From: Antrihabitans stalagmiti
Lineage (GTDB): Bacteria > Actinomycetota > Actinomycetes > Mycobacteriales > Mycobacteriaceae
Reading direction: 5' to 3'
Assembly (NCBI RefSeq): GCF_016482825.1
Contig: NZ_JAEMNV010000001.1
Location: forward strand, 930,001 to 994,000
DNA: 64,000 bases
Positions 36,896-45,622 of the stretch are shown piece by piece. Positions within the stretch are counted from its first letter, which is position 1; each line of letters opens with the position of its first letter. The translations under genes and the position numbers were made by a program. The notes beneath the pieces are model-generated. The model had not been told where the DNA came from. It was given only the letters and a program-made list of their open reading frames with translations, and made no database searches.

Positions 36896-37105
36896 ACTCT
36901 TGGTTCGGTGAAGCCATGATAAACCGACTGATAGTCCGATATCGGCGGTCGAGAGTGGTGTCCACACGCGGAACGCGTGTCGACTAATTGAGGAGGGCTA
37001 CCTTGGTCCCCTTCCACGATTGCCCGGCTCCACGATTGGTCGCCGAAGCTCGCAAGCAGCGGCCTCACCGTCAGCCCCATTCGCGTCGCGGAGTTTCTTC
37101 GTGCC

Positions 37106-38734
37106 GTGCCTGCGATCGTGTTCGCGATCGACCTCGACGCCGTGATCACCTTCTCGAGCGGATCCGGGCTCCGACCACTCGGCTTCGAACCGGACCAACT
37201 CGTCGGACAAAGTATCTTCGACATCTATCCGGACCGAACCGACTTCAGCCAAGAGTTCGTCCGCGCTATTGCCGGCGAAGAGTTCCGGCTGCAGACAACG
37301 CTCGGCGATCGGATCTTCGATACGCAGTACACGCCGCTGTTCGATCGGCGTGGTGTACTCGAAGGCAGCCTGGGTATCGCTGTCGACATCACCGAACTCG
37401 TTCACAACCAACGTTCGTTGCAGCAGATGGCGCTCAGCGATGCCGTCACCGGATTGGCCAGCCGTGCACACGTCGAAACTTTGCTCGACACGTTGCTGAC
37501 GGGCACCCACACCGTGAGTGTGTTGCTCGTCGACGTCGACGGATTCCGCGACGTCAACGACACCCACGGCCACGCAGTAGGCGACGACGTGTTGCGACAG
37601 ATCGGTGCGAGAGTGCGCGACAGCCTCCCCGCATATTCGATTGTCGGACGCTTCGGCGGCGATCAGTTCGCCGTCGCAATACAAGAAACGGACAACCGCA
37701 GCATCGCGCGGCACGCGGACAATCTGCTGAATCAGATTTCCAGGCCGCTGCAGGTGGACGTCATGGTCGACGGCGCCCCCGCATACGCCGAGCTGCGGTT
37801 GAGCGCAAGCATCGGTATTTCCGTCGCCGACAACTACAACGGCCCTACGACCTCGTCGCTGCTCTCGCGTGCGGACAGTGCATCGCACGTCGCGAAGCGA
37901 TCCGGTGGTGGCAGCTACAGCTTCTACAGCGCCGACCACGATCGTTCGGCGCGCAGGCTCAGCCTCTCGACTCGAATTCGACACGCAATCGAATCGGGCG
38001 ACATCACAACCGAGTTTCAACCGGTCGTTCGGCTACAGGACCGGTCGATCGCTGGGTTCGAAGCACTCGCGCGCTGGACCGATCCGATCCTCGGCAAAGT
38101 GTGCCCGAGCGAGTTCATTGCGCTCATCGAGGCCTCACCGCTGATCGACGACCTGTTCGACGCCGTGCTGCATCAAGCCCTCTCCGCCGCCCTCGCGTGG
38201 CAGCCCGAATCCGACGACCGTCCGCCGGTGTGGGTCAGCGTCAACCTCTCCGCACGTCAGCTACGAAACCCGGAGCTGCCGGGTCTGATCCTGCGCGCGG
38301 TGTCCGAGGTCGGATTGCCGACCGACCTGCTCACCCTGGAACTGACCGAGACCGCGATCCTCGAACCGGATCCAACCACCGACCGCGCCCTACACGTACT
38401 TCGTGACGCGGGAATCGGATTCCACGTCGACGACTTCGGAGTCGGCTACTCGAACCTCGCTCGCCTCGGCGAACTGATCGCGAAGGGGCTACTGCGCAGC
38501 GTGAAGATCGACCGCAGGTTGGTGCAGCCACTTCCCGACGATGGCGCGCACGCCTTGCTCAACGCGCTCCGCAGCATGACCCACGCTCTGGGCCTCGACG
38601 TCATCGCCGAAGGTGTCGAAACCGAAGCCCAACTCGACGCACTGACCGGCCTCGGCTACGACTACGTGCAAGGTTGGCTGTTCCACCGTTCGATGCCTGC
38701 GCACGACGCACGCAAGCTGATCATCGGCCGCTGA
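37106..38734 (+). CDS. PAS-GGDEF-EAL cyclic-di-GMP protein (5' end probably frameshifted)
   Basis: The readable frame from the GTG at 37106 gives 542 residues: a PAS-like sensor (about 1-105), a GGDEF domain (about 110-285) and an EAL domain (about 290-535). The EAL part has GFEALARW, V-D-D-F-G-V-G-Y-S and I-A-E-G-V-E-T, so phosphodiesterase activity is likely. The cyclase signature reads FGGDQF instead of GGDEF, so the cyclase half is probably inactive or a GTP sensor. Protein-like sequence in the same frame continues upstream to about 37012 (R-L-H-D-W-S-P-K-L-A-S-S-G) but has no start codon. A TTG with perfect AGGAGGG at 37003 is one base out of frame. Confidence 0.85.
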   Translation: MPAIVFAIDLDAVITFSSGSGLRPLGFEPDQLVGQSIFDIYPDRTDFSQEFVRAIAGEEFRLQTTLGDRIFDTQYTPLFDRRGVLEGSLGIAVDITELVHNQRSLQQMALSDAVTGLASRAHVETLLDTLLTGTHTVSVLLVDVDGFRDVNDTHGHAVGDDVLRQIGARVRDSLPAYSIVGRFGGDQFAVAIQETDNRSIARHADNLLNQISRPLQVDVMVDGAPAYAELRLSASIGISVADNYNGPTTSSLLSRADSASHVAKRSGGGSYSFYSADHDRSARRLSLSTRIRHAIESGDITTEFQPVVRLQDRSIAGFEALARWTDPILGKVCPSEFIALIEASPLIDDLFDAVLHQALSAALAWQPESDDRPPVWVSVNLSARQLRNPELPGLILRAVSEVGLPTDLLTLELTETAILEPDPTTDRALHVLRDAGIGFHVDDFGVGYSNLARLGELIAKGLLRSVKIDRRLVQPLPDDGAHALLNALRSMTHALGLDVIAEGVETEAQLDALTGLGYDYVQGWLFHRSMPAHDARKLIIGR

Positions 38735-38757
38735 TCGCCCGATCCGGTAGGACGGTT

Positions 38758-39045
38758 TCAGCTCCCGACTGCCTGCCGGACTGCTCCCCCGAACAGTTCG
38801 GTGAGTGGTATGCCCGCCGCGTCCGCCATCATCGCGATCACGCTCTTGGTTGCAAACGAGCAGTAGAGCCCCGCTTCGAGGAACCAGGGTTGGCCGCCCG
38901 GGTCGATTCGGAAATCGAACAGGCTGTAGTGCCTGCAGCCCAACGCGGTGTGACACAGTGTCGCGACGTCCCAACCCCGTTGCGTCATTGAATCGTTCGC
39001 GTCGACGATCCAGGATTCGGCACCACCCTTGGCGACGAGCTCGAC
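38758..39045 (-). pseudogene. C-terminal remnant of an ATP-grasp (D-Ala-D-Ala ligase-like) protein
   Basis: About 95 codons on the minus strand read as the last part of an ATP-grasp ligase: V-E-L-V-A-K-G-G-A-E-S-W-I-V-D-A-N-D near the top and Y-S-L-F-D-F-R-I-D-P-G-G and W-F-L-E-A-G-L-Y-C-S-F after it, where D-F-R and E-A-G are the metal-binding end of the fold. An in-frame TAG at 39048-39046 cuts it off, and nothing of the N-terminal domains is present upstream. It is a decayed fragment, not an independent gene. Confidence 0.65.
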
Positions 39046-39222
39046 CTACCCCGACGAAACGATGCGCAAACGCTGCATTCTCCGAAAATCTCGGACCTCG
39101 CTTTCGAATTGGCGTGAGCCGAACTCTGTTGTTCACGATCGGACTTCTGCGACGCTCTGCGGCGACACCGCCCCTCTCGGCGGCGGTGCCTGCGTGCGAA
39201 AAGGACGAAAAGGGCAGCGACG
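39046..39222 (+). other. region upstream of metN
   Basis: The 177 bases before metN should hold its promoter. I looked for a SAM-responsive or other riboswitch fold and could not recognise one. Translation probably starts at 39223, after AAGGGCAG. Confidence 0.3.
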
Positions 39223-40218
39223 ATGATCGAAGTGAACGACCTGACCAAGGCCTACGGCGACACCGTCGTACTCGACGGCCTCAACTTCGCCGTCGACTCC
39301 GGTGAGATCTTTGCCGTCGTCGGGCCGAGTGGCGCAGGCAAAAGCACGCTGGCGCAGTGCATCAACCTGTTGGAACGCCCGACGAGTGGTTCGGTGGTCG
39401 TCAACGGCGAGGATCTGACACGGTTGAGCTACAAGCAACTTCGGGTCGCGCGTCGTCGCATCGGCACGGTATTCCAGTCGTCCAGCCTGCTATCGCGTCG
39501 AACCGCCGCCGAGAACATCGCGCTACCACTCGAGTACCTCGGTGTCACGAAAGGTGAGGCCGAGCGCCGTGTACGGGAATTGCTGGACCGCGTCGGACTG
39601 ACCGACCGCGCGAACGCCTACCCCTTTCAACTGTCCGGCGGTCAGCGGCAACGGGTTGGCATCGCCCGCGCGCTCGCGCTGCGGCCATCGGTCCTGCTCT
39701 CCGACGAGGCGACGTCAGGACTCGATCCGCAATCCACGTCGTCGGTGGTGGCACTGTTGCGCGAACTGCGCGACGACCTGAACCTCGCCATCGTCTTCAT
39801 CACCCACGAAATGAACACGGTGCTCGAGATTGCCGACTCGGTGGCGCGACTCGATCGGGGCAGCATCGTCGAAAGTGGCCGACTGGTAGACCTGTTGACC
39901 GATCACGCATCGGCACTGGGTCGTGACCTGCAGCCCCGACGCCTCGACGGCGACGCCAAGTCCGGCGATGCGGTGTGGGTTGTCACCTACGACTCGCCGG
40001 ATGTTCCCGCCGACTGGATCGGGCGGGTTGCTGCCGATCTCGGCGCCCCGGTGTCGCTGTTGGGCGCGTCGGTACAGGTGGTCGGTGGTGTGAGCATCGG
40101 AAGCGCGACCATCGGTGTGGCAAAGGATCTTTCGGCACATGTGCCCGCGACACTCGCACGCTACGGCCTGCAGACGTCGTCCCAGCACGACGCGCGAACA
40201 CTGGGAGTTGTCGCGTGA
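39223..40218 (+). CDS. metN: methionine ABC transporter ATP-binding protein MetN
   Basis: A 331-residue ABC ATPase. Walker A is GPSGAGKS near residue 36-43, the signature is LSGGQRQRVGIARAL near 137-151, and Walker B with L-L-S-D-E-A-T-S-G-L-D follows. The C-terminal 90 residues form the NIL ligand-sensing domain of MetN (W-V-V-T-Y-D-S-P and G-G-V-S-I-G-S-A). It powers methionine import with the permease and binding protein encoded next. GTGA overlap with the permease start supports an operon. Methionine supply feeds SAM, which the methyltransferases of the cluster use, but the operon looks like housekeeping. Confidence 0.93.
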   Translation: MIEVNDLTKAYGDTVVLDGLNFAVDSGEIFAVVGPSGAGKSTLAQCINLLERPTSGSVVVNGEDLTRLSYKQLRVARRRIGTVFQSSSLLSRRTAAENIALPLEYLGVTKGEAERRVRELLDRVGLTDRANAYPFQLSGGQRQRVGIARALALRPSVLLSDEATSGLDPQSTSSVVALLRELRDDLNLAIVFITHEMNTVLEIADSVARLDRGSIVESGRLVDLLTDHASALGRDLQPRRLDGDAKSGDAVWVVTYDSPDVPADWIGRVAADLGAPVSLLGASVQVVGGVSIGSATIGVAKDLSAHVPATLARYGLQTSSQHDARTLGVVA

Positions 40219-40916
40219 TCATGTCGGCGAGCACCAAAGTTCCGGTCTCAGAGCTACCCGATCTGCTCTTGCCTGCGTTCGTGGATACCTTGATCATGGT
40301 CGGGATCGTCATGACGATCGTTGTGCTGGTAGGGATCCCGCTCGGTGCGGTTCTGCACAACCTGGCACCGGGCGGACTCTTCGAGAACCCGGTGCTGCAC
40401 ACGCCGCTGAGTTGGACCGTGAGCGTTGGTCGCTCGCTGCCGTTCCTGATTCTGATGGCGTCGATCATGCCGTTCACCCGCTTCATCACCGGAACCAACA
40501 TCGGCATTCCCGCTGCGGTGGTGCCGATGTCGTTGGCGGGCATAGCGTTCTTCACCCGCATCGTCGAAAACTCGCTCCGGTCCGTGCCGCCGTCCGTCGT
40601 CGCCGTGGCGCGGGCATCCGGCGGGTCGAACGCGCAGATCATTCGCACCGCCCAACTGAGCGAAGCTGTTCCGTCGATCATCGGCGGATTGACGATCAAC
40701 ACCATCGCGATGATCGAATACTCGGCGATCGCCGGAACCATCGGCGCAGGCGGGATCGGTTATGTGGCAGTGACATACGGCTACCAGCGCTTCGATCACA
40801 CCGTCATGATCGCAACCATCGTGATCCTTGTTGCCACCGTCGCCGTCGTCCAACTGGTCGGCGATGCACTGGTCCGCTTCACCACGCCACACAGCCGCGC
40901 TCGCGTCGCGGCCTGA
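40215..40916 (+). CDS. metI: methionine ABC transporter permease MetI
   Basis: A 233-residue integral membrane protein with about five predicted membrane helices. The EAA loop (A-R-A-S-G-G-S-N-A-Q-I-I-R-T-A-Q-L) near residue 135 contacts MetN, and G-A-G-G-I-G-Y-V-A-V near 175 is typical for MetI. The GTG at 40215 overlaps the metN stop and has GGGAG at good distance; the ATG at 40221 is a close alternative. Confidence 0.92.
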   Translation: MIMSASTKVPVSELPDLLLPAFVDTLIMVGIVMTIVVLVGIPLGAVLHNLAPGGLFENPVLHTPLSWTVSVGRSLPFLILMASIMPFTRFITGTNIGIPAAVVPMSLAGIAFFTRIVENSLRSVPPSVVAVARASGGSNAQIIRTAQLSEAVPSIIGGLTINTIAMIEYSAIAGTIGAGGIGYVAVTYGYQRFDHTVMIATIVILVATVAVVQLVGDALVRFTTPHSRARVAA

Positions 40917-40960
40917 CTCACCCTCACACCCCACACAGTCACATCCCCACACAGAGAGAT

Positions 40961-41884
40961 ATGTCGATGACCGCTACCCCCACCCAGGACACAACCGCCG
41001 ATATCGGCGATCACGGCTTCGAATTGCAGAAGCGGCGAAAGCTGCCATGGATCATCGGATTCGTCGTGCTCGTGTTCGCCATTGCAGCCGTCGTGCGCTT
41101 CACGCTCTTCGACGACAAGCAATCGGCCAACGAGATCGCCGGTGCAACACTGGTTGTGGCGACAGCCGAGGGCAACGCGTCGGAACAGGCGCTCGTCAAT
41201 TTCGTCGCCGAGAAGATCGCACCCAAGTACGGCATCAAGGTCGCGTTCCGTGGTCTCGCCGACAGCAACACGATCAACCGCGCCGTCAGTGAGGGCGAAG
41301 TTGCGGCCACGATCTATCAGCACAAGCTGTGGCTCGGCCAGGTACTCGAAGCCAACCCGGATTTCCGCGAGACTGCGGCAACCCCGGTGTTTCGTTGGGG
41401 CTTCGGGTTGTGGTCGGACAAGTACACCGATCCGGCCCAATTGCCCGACGGCGCAACAGTATCGCTGTACTCGGATCCGGCAAACGAGTCACAGGGTCTG
41501 TGGGTCCTCGAACGCGCCGGCTTGATCCAGTTGGATCCGGCGATCGACAAGTCGAAGGCGACACAGAAGGACATCGTCGGTAACCCGAAGAACCTGAAGT
41601 TCACGCTGCTCGACTTCGCCGCGCAGTCGCGCGCCCTGCCCGACCTCGATGCCGCTGTCGGCTACACCGAGTACTACCTCGCAGCGGGCATCCCGGTACA
41701 GAAGCAGATCTTCGCCCCGCCGGCCCCGGACGAGTTTGCGGGACAACTCACCATCGGAAGCGACTGGGCAGACACAGAGAACATCGAGAAGCTGGTCGAA
41801 GCGTTCAAGGATCCCGAGGTCCAGCAGTTCCTCGCCACCGATCCGCAGGTGAAGGACATCTTGCTGCCACTCGACGCGAAGTAG
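40961..41884 (+). CDS. metQ: methionine-binding protein MetQ-like with an N-terminal membrane anchor
   Basis: A 307-residue NlpA/MetQ family protein. Residues 1-28 are cytoplasmic and charged (K-R-R-K), and residues 31-52 form a single membrane helix (IIGFVVLVFAIAAVVRFTLF). No lipobox Cys follows, so it is anchored by the helix and not by a lipid, unlike most MetQ proteins. The ligand-binding part starts at T-L-V-V-A-T-A-E-G-N and ends E-V-Q-Q-F-L. It delivers D/L-methionine to MetNI. Spacing of 44 bases after metI fits an operon. Confidence 0.88.
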   Translation: MSMTATPTQDTTADIGDHGFELQKRRKLPWIIGFVVLVFAIAAVVRFTLFDDKQSANEIAGATLVVATAEGNASEQALVNFVAEKIAPKYGIKVAFRGLADSNTINRAVSEGEVAATIYQHKLWLGQVLEANPDFRETAATPVFRWGFGLWSDKYTDPAQLPDGATVSLYSDPANESQGLWVLERAGLIQLDPAIDKSKATQKDIVGNPKNLKFTLLDFAAQSRALPDLDAAVGYTEYYLAAGIPVQKQIFAPPAPDEFAGQLTIGSDWADTENIEKLVEAFKDPEVQQFLATDPQVKDILLPLDAK

Positions 41885-41889
41885 ACCGC

Positions 41890-41919
41890 CCGACCGCAGG
41901 GCTACGGCTCTGCGGTCGG
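41890..41919 (+). terminator. terminator-like hairpin after metQ
   Basis: CCGACCGCAG at 41890-41899 pairs perfectly with CTGCGGTCGG at 41910-41919 across a 10-base loop. It starts six bases after the metQ stop. No T-run follows, which is common in high-GC actinobacteria. Confidence 0.65.
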
Positions 41920-41985
41920 CGGCACCCGCTCGAAGTCGAGGTCGCGATCTGTCTCGATCGTCCAAATGCGGGTACCTACAGCGCT

Positions 41986-43356
41986 ATGACCGATAAACAG
42001 GTGGCCGAGCGCGGCGACGTACAAGCGGACAACGACAACACTCCGCTGCGGCGCGCAATCACCGGCAAGTTGCTGTTCTTGTTCATCCTCGGCGACATGC
42101 TCGGAGCCGGCATCTATGCGCTGCTCGGTGAGATCGCCGGCGAAGTCGGCGGCGCCCTCTGGGTGCCACTTGCGCTCGCGCTGGCGATGGCTCTGCTCAC
42201 GGCCGCCTCGTACGCGGAGCTGGTCACCAAATATCCTCGTGCCGGCGGCGCCGCGGTGTTCGCACGCCATGCGTATCGCTCGCCGCTCGTCTCGTTCCTC
42301 GTCGGTTTCTGCATGCTGGCCGCGGGCGTCACCAGCGCGGCCGGGCTCGCACTCGCCTTCTCCGGCGACTACCTGAAATCCTTTGTCGACGTTCCGACTT
42401 CGGCCGCCGCATTGGTCTTTCTGCTCGCGGTCGGGGCGCTCAACGCGCGCGGAATCAGCGAGTCGCTGCGCGCCAACGTCGTGATGACGGTGGTCGAGGT
42501 CTCCGGTCTCGTGCTCGTCATCGTCTTGGCAGGCATCGTCCTCGGCCGAGGAGACGGCGAGCCGCACCGTGTGCTCGAATTCGACAGCGACACAACGCCT
42601 GCGCTCGCCGTGTTGAGCGCAGCATTGCTCGCCTACTACTCGTTCGTCGGCTTCGAAACGTCGGCCAACATTGCGGAAGAAGTCCGCGATGTCAGGCGCG
42701 TCTACCCGAAGGCGCTGTTCGGGTCGCTGCTCACGGCTGGAGTTGTGTACGTCCTCGTCGGCCTGGCCGTCTCGGTAGTTGCACCGCCACAGCAACTCGC
42801 TGAATCCTCCGGTCCACTCCTCGAAGTGGTCTCGATCGCCGATGTCGGCATTCCGGACCGACTCTTCGCGCTCATTGCTCTGATCGCCGTCGCCAACGGT
42901 GCACTGCTGACCATGATCATGGCGTCGCGCCTGACGTTCGGGATGGCACGAGACGGGCTACTCCCGGCCGCCCTGGCCAAGGTGCTCCCCCGTCGCCGCA
43001 CTCCGTGGACAGCGATCGTCGCAACCACCGCCGTCGCGATGGTGCTCTCGGCAACCGGCTCGGTCGCAGCGCTCGCCGAGACCGTCGTGCTTCTCCTTCT
43101 GTTCGTGTTCGTCAGCACGAACGTCGCGGTGCTTGTGCTGCGGCGCGATCGCGCGGATTCGGATCACTTCCACGCGCCCACGATCCTCCCGGTGCTCGCG
43201 GTGGGGACGTGCATCGTGTTGATGACCCAGCAGAGTGCGTCCACGTGGCTGCGGACGGCAATCCTGATAGGCGTCGGACTAGTCCTGTACGGGCTCGCGC
43301 GACTGACAGGAACGGGCGGAAAGCAACCGTCCGACGACAGCGATCGTCTTCACTGA
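41986..43356 (+). CDS. APC-family amino-acid permease
   Basis: A 456-residue membrane protein with about 12 hydrophobic helices. The first helix region reads L-F-I-L-G-D-M-L-G-A-G-I-Y-A-L-L-G, the glycine-rich APC unwound-helix motif. Y-Y-S-F-V-G-F-E-T-S-A-N near residue 213 is the second substrate-site helix. It is a proton- or sodium-coupled amino-acid importer; the substrate is not evident. The end overlaps the convergent MaoC gene by 7 bases. Confidence 0.9.
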   Translation: MTDKQVAERGDVQADNDNTPLRRAITGKLLFLFILGDMLGAGIYALLGEIAGEVGGALWVPLALALAMALLTAASYAELVTKYPRAGGAAVFARHAYRSPLVSFLVGFCMLAAGVTSAAGLALAFSGDYLKSFVDVPTSAAALVFLLAVGALNARGISESLRANVVMTVVEVSGLVLVIVLAGIVLGRGDGEPHRVLEFDSDTTPALAVLSAALLAYYSFVGFETSANIAEEVRDVRRVYPKALFGSLLTAGVVYVLVGLAVSVVAPPQQLAESSGPLLEVVSIADVGIPDRLFALIALIAVANGALLTMIMASRLTFGMARDGLLPAALAKVLPRRRTPWTAIVATTAVAMVLSATGSVAALAETVVLLLLFVFVSTNVAVLVLRRDRADSDHFHAPTILPVLAVGTCIVLMTQQSASTWLRTAILIGVGLVLYGLARLTGTGGKQPSDDSDRLH

Positions 43357-43751
43357 GCAGCGGGAGGACGCGCAAAGGTTGCCCACGACTGCACGGCAAC
43401 CTCCCCACCCTGTGCCGTACCGACGAGAGCCACGTCCACACGCAACTCGCCGTCCTGAAAGTATTCCTGCACAACGGTTCCTGTGCATGTCAACGTGTCC
43501 CCCGGCCACAGCTGACGTTTGAAACGGGTGCGGAATCGTCGAATCGAGTCCGCGCCGAGCCAGTCCGTCGCATACGTCGCGAGCAAGCCCGCCGACAACA
43601 TCCCGACAGCAAGCGGTGTGTCGTAACCTGCTGCCCGCGCGACGGTTTCGTCGTGATGGATGGGGTTCATGTCGCCCGACGCGCCCTGATACCGAACGAA
43701 GTCGGTCCGCGTGAACGGCCCGTACACGGCCGGGCTCGCTGCAGGCGTCAT
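43350..43751 (-). CDS. MaoC-like (R)-specific enoyl-CoA hydratase
   Basis: A 133-residue single hot-dog domain. F-V-R-Y-Q-G-A-S-G-D-M-N-P-I-H-H-D near residue 18-33 contains the catalytic Asp and His of MaoC hydratases, and V-G-M-L-S-A-G-L is the following helix. It forms a coupled pair with the FAS1-type dehydratase gene (ATGA overlap at 43748-43751). Such heterodimers hydrate bulky enoyl-CoA esters in steroid side-chain or ring degradation. Placement next to kshA supports this. Confidence 0.88.
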   Translation of the reverse strand: MTPAASPAVYGPFTRTDFVRYQGASGDMNPIHHDETVARAAGYDTPLAVGMLSAGLLATYATDWLGADSIRRFRTRFKRQLWPGDTLTCTGTVVQEYFQDGELRVDVALVGTAQGGEVAVQSWATFARPPAAQ

Positions 43752-44209
43752 CGCGACGCCCTAGCCGGATTGCGGTCTGTCTCGACGCCGGTGAGCGAGG
43801 CCTCAGCCACCAGTCGTCCCTGCTCGTCCCGGAACTCCGTGATCATCTCGGCGAGCGTCAAGGTTCCGCCGAGCGCGCCGGCCTTCTCGTAGATCCGCTC
43901 GATACGCGACGTCGCGAACAGCCGGTCACCTGCCCGAGGCGGTGGACCGAAGAAGACGAAGTCCTGTTCGGCATGCATCCCACGCTGTTGGTCGAGTTCG
44001 ACCTGATGCCACGGGTTCGCGTCCGGACCTGCCCACTCCTGCCAGAACATCTGAGTGGTAAGGAAAGTGGCTGGAACGGAGGGCGTTTCACCCTCCCAGT
44101 ACTCGGGGTTGGCAGACTGCGTCGCCTGCGCGAACTCGCGAATCTTCCCGCGCTCCAGGTCGATGACGAAGGGCGATCCCACTCTGCCGACCGCTGCTGT
44201 GTTGACCAT
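43748..44209 (-). CDS. FAS1-type/MaoC-N dehydratase subunit
   Basis: A 153-residue hot-dog protein of the MaoC N-terminal (FAS1-like dehydratase) family. I-R-E-F-A-Q-A-T-Q-S-A-N-P-E-Y near residue 20 and H-A-E-Q-D-F-V-F-F-G-P-P-P-R-A-G-D near 85 are typical. This kind usually lacks the catalytic pair and supports the MaoC partner. The start at 44209 is picked because AGGAG precedes it; a longer frame to 44323 has no site. The gene is divergent from kshA. Confidence 0.85.
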   Translation of the reverse strand: MVNTAAVGRVGSPFVIDLERGKIREFAQATQSANPEYWEGETPSVPATFLTTQMFWQEWAGPDANPWHQVELDQQRGMHAEQDFVFFGPPPRAGDRLFATSRIERIYEKAGALGGTLTLAEMITEFRDEQGRLVAEASLTGVETDRNPARASR

Positions 44210-44345
44210 TCCATCTCCTGTCCGGGCAATGAGTGTCCACACGGTAGCTGTCGAATCGCTCTGTCCGATGCGCGCTTTCCCGCCCACAGGGACACCGATC
44301 GACGCGAAACCATGGACGTGCAAAAGGTGTCCGCTGGGCGGGACA

Positions 44346-44375
44346 GCGCGGTCGATCCCGCGGTTGCGCGGTCGA
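44346..44375. repeat. 10-base direct repeat in the kshA-dehydratase promoter region
   Basis: GCGCGGTCGA occurs at 44346-44355 and 44366-44375, exactly 20 bases apart, so on one face of the helix. It lies about 50 bases upstream of kshA and 140 upstream of the divergent dehydratase. A regulator of the steroid genes (the IclR or PadR protein) might bind here. Confidence 0.4.
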
Positions 44376-44420
44376 CTATGAGCGTCATCACACCGAACGG
44401 TGGACTAGATGGAGGTAATG

Positions 44421-45581
44421 ATGGCGCTGCAATCGAATTCTCACGCAGACGAAATCAGGATGATCGAGGCGGCCGCAGCGCCGACACGGTTTGCCAGAGG
44501 CTGGCACTGCTTGGGTCTACTGAAGACCTTTCAGGATGGAAAGCCGCACCAGATCAAAGCTTTCGGTACTTCGCTGGTCGTCTTCCAAACATCGAACGGC
44601 AAGCTCAATGTGCTCGACGCGTTCTGCAGGCACATGGGTGGCAACCTTGCCCTCGGAACGGTCAAGGGCGACTCGATCGCTTGCCCGTTCCACGATTGGC
44701 GGTGGGGCGGAAACGGCAAATGCAACGACATTCCGTATGCCCGTCGGGTGCCGCCGATCGCGCGCACCCGCTCCTGGGTCACGCTCGAACGCAACGGCCA
44801 GCTCTACGTCTGGAACGATCCGCAAGGCCGGAAGCCACCTGAGGACATCACGATCCCTGAAATCGAGGGATACGGTACCGCCGAATGGACCGACTGGACC
44901 TGGAATTCACTGCTGGTCGAAGGCTCGCACTGTCGTGAAATCGTCGACAACGTCGTCGACATGGCGCACTTCTTCTACGTGCATTACTCGTTTCCACGCT
45001 TCTTCAAAAATGTTTTCGAAGGACACGTCGCGACGCAGTACATGCGCTCGACACCACGTCATGACATCTCGGTCGGAACCAGCTACGACGATCCCAACTC
45101 GACGCTGCGGTCCGATGCGTCGTATTTCGGCCCGTCGTACATGATCGACAAGCTGTGGAGCGAAGCCAACGGCATGCTCATCGAGACAGTCCTGATCAAC
45201 TGCCATTACCCGATCAGCGAAAACTCTTTCGTGTTGCAGTACGGCGCGATGGTGAAGAAGCCCGAAGGGGTGTCCGACGAGGTAGCGGCCGGCATGGCCG
45301 CACAGTTTGCTGCGGGCGTCGAAATGGGCTTCGAACAGGACATCGAGATCTGGAAGACCAAGGCGCCCATCGACAATCCACTGCTGTCGGAAGAGGACGG
45401 CCCTGTCTACCAGCTTCGCCGTTGGTACAAGCAGTTCTACGTGGACGTCGAGGACATCACCGACGACATGACCAAGCGGTTCGAATTCGAGATCGACACC
45501 GACCGTGCGGTCCAGAGCTGGGAGGCCGAGGTCGCCGAGAACATTGCGAACGGCGTTGTGCCGCTGCAGATCGATGCTTGA
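44421..45581 (+). CDS. kshA: 3-ketosteroid 9alpha-hydroxylase oxygenase KshA
   Basis: A 386-residue Rieske oxygenase. The [2Fe-2S] ligands are Cys69, His71, Cys88 and His91 (CRHMGG and CPFHDW). The mononuclear iron ligands fit Asp180, His183 and His188 in V-V-D-M-A-H-F-F-Y-V-H. The sequence follows Mycobacterium tuberculosis KshA through the whole length, for example the RGWHCLG start and Y-Q-L-R-R-W-Y-x-Q-F-Y-V-D end. It hydroxylates C-9 of 3-ketosteroids, which opens ring B once ring A is dehydrogenated. Electrons come from KshB (60566-61624). GGAGGT precedes the ATG at 44421; another ATG is directly upstream. Confidence 0.93.
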   Translation: MALQSNSHADEIRMIEAAAAPTRFARGWHCLGLLKTFQDGKPHQIKAFGTSLVVFQTSNGKLNVLDAFCRHMGGNLALGTVKGDSIACPFHDWRWGGNGKCNDIPYARRVPPIARTRSWVTLERNGQLYVWNDPQGRKPPEDITIPEIEGYGTAEWTDWTWNSLLVEGSHCREIVDNVVDMAHFFYVHYSFPRFFKNVFEGHVATQYMRSTPRHDISVGTSYDDPNSTLRSDASYFGPSYMIDKLWSEANGMLIETVLINCHYPISENSFVLQYGAMVKKPEGVSDEVAAGMAAQFAAGVEMGFEQDIEIWKTKAPIDNPLLSEEDGPVYQLRRWYKQFYVDVEDITDDMTKRFEFEIDTDRAVQSWEAEVAENIANGVVPLQIDA

Positions 45582-45622
45582 CCGCACACCCGAGACCAAC
45601 CGACGCACCTAAGGACACGATC

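Noticed and set aside
36988-38406. A 472-codon plus-strand frame across the GGDEF-EAL gene
   Set aside because: Beyond the first few codons it is an Arg-rich shadow frame. Only its TTG start and ribosome site are of interest, as the displaced start of the real gene.
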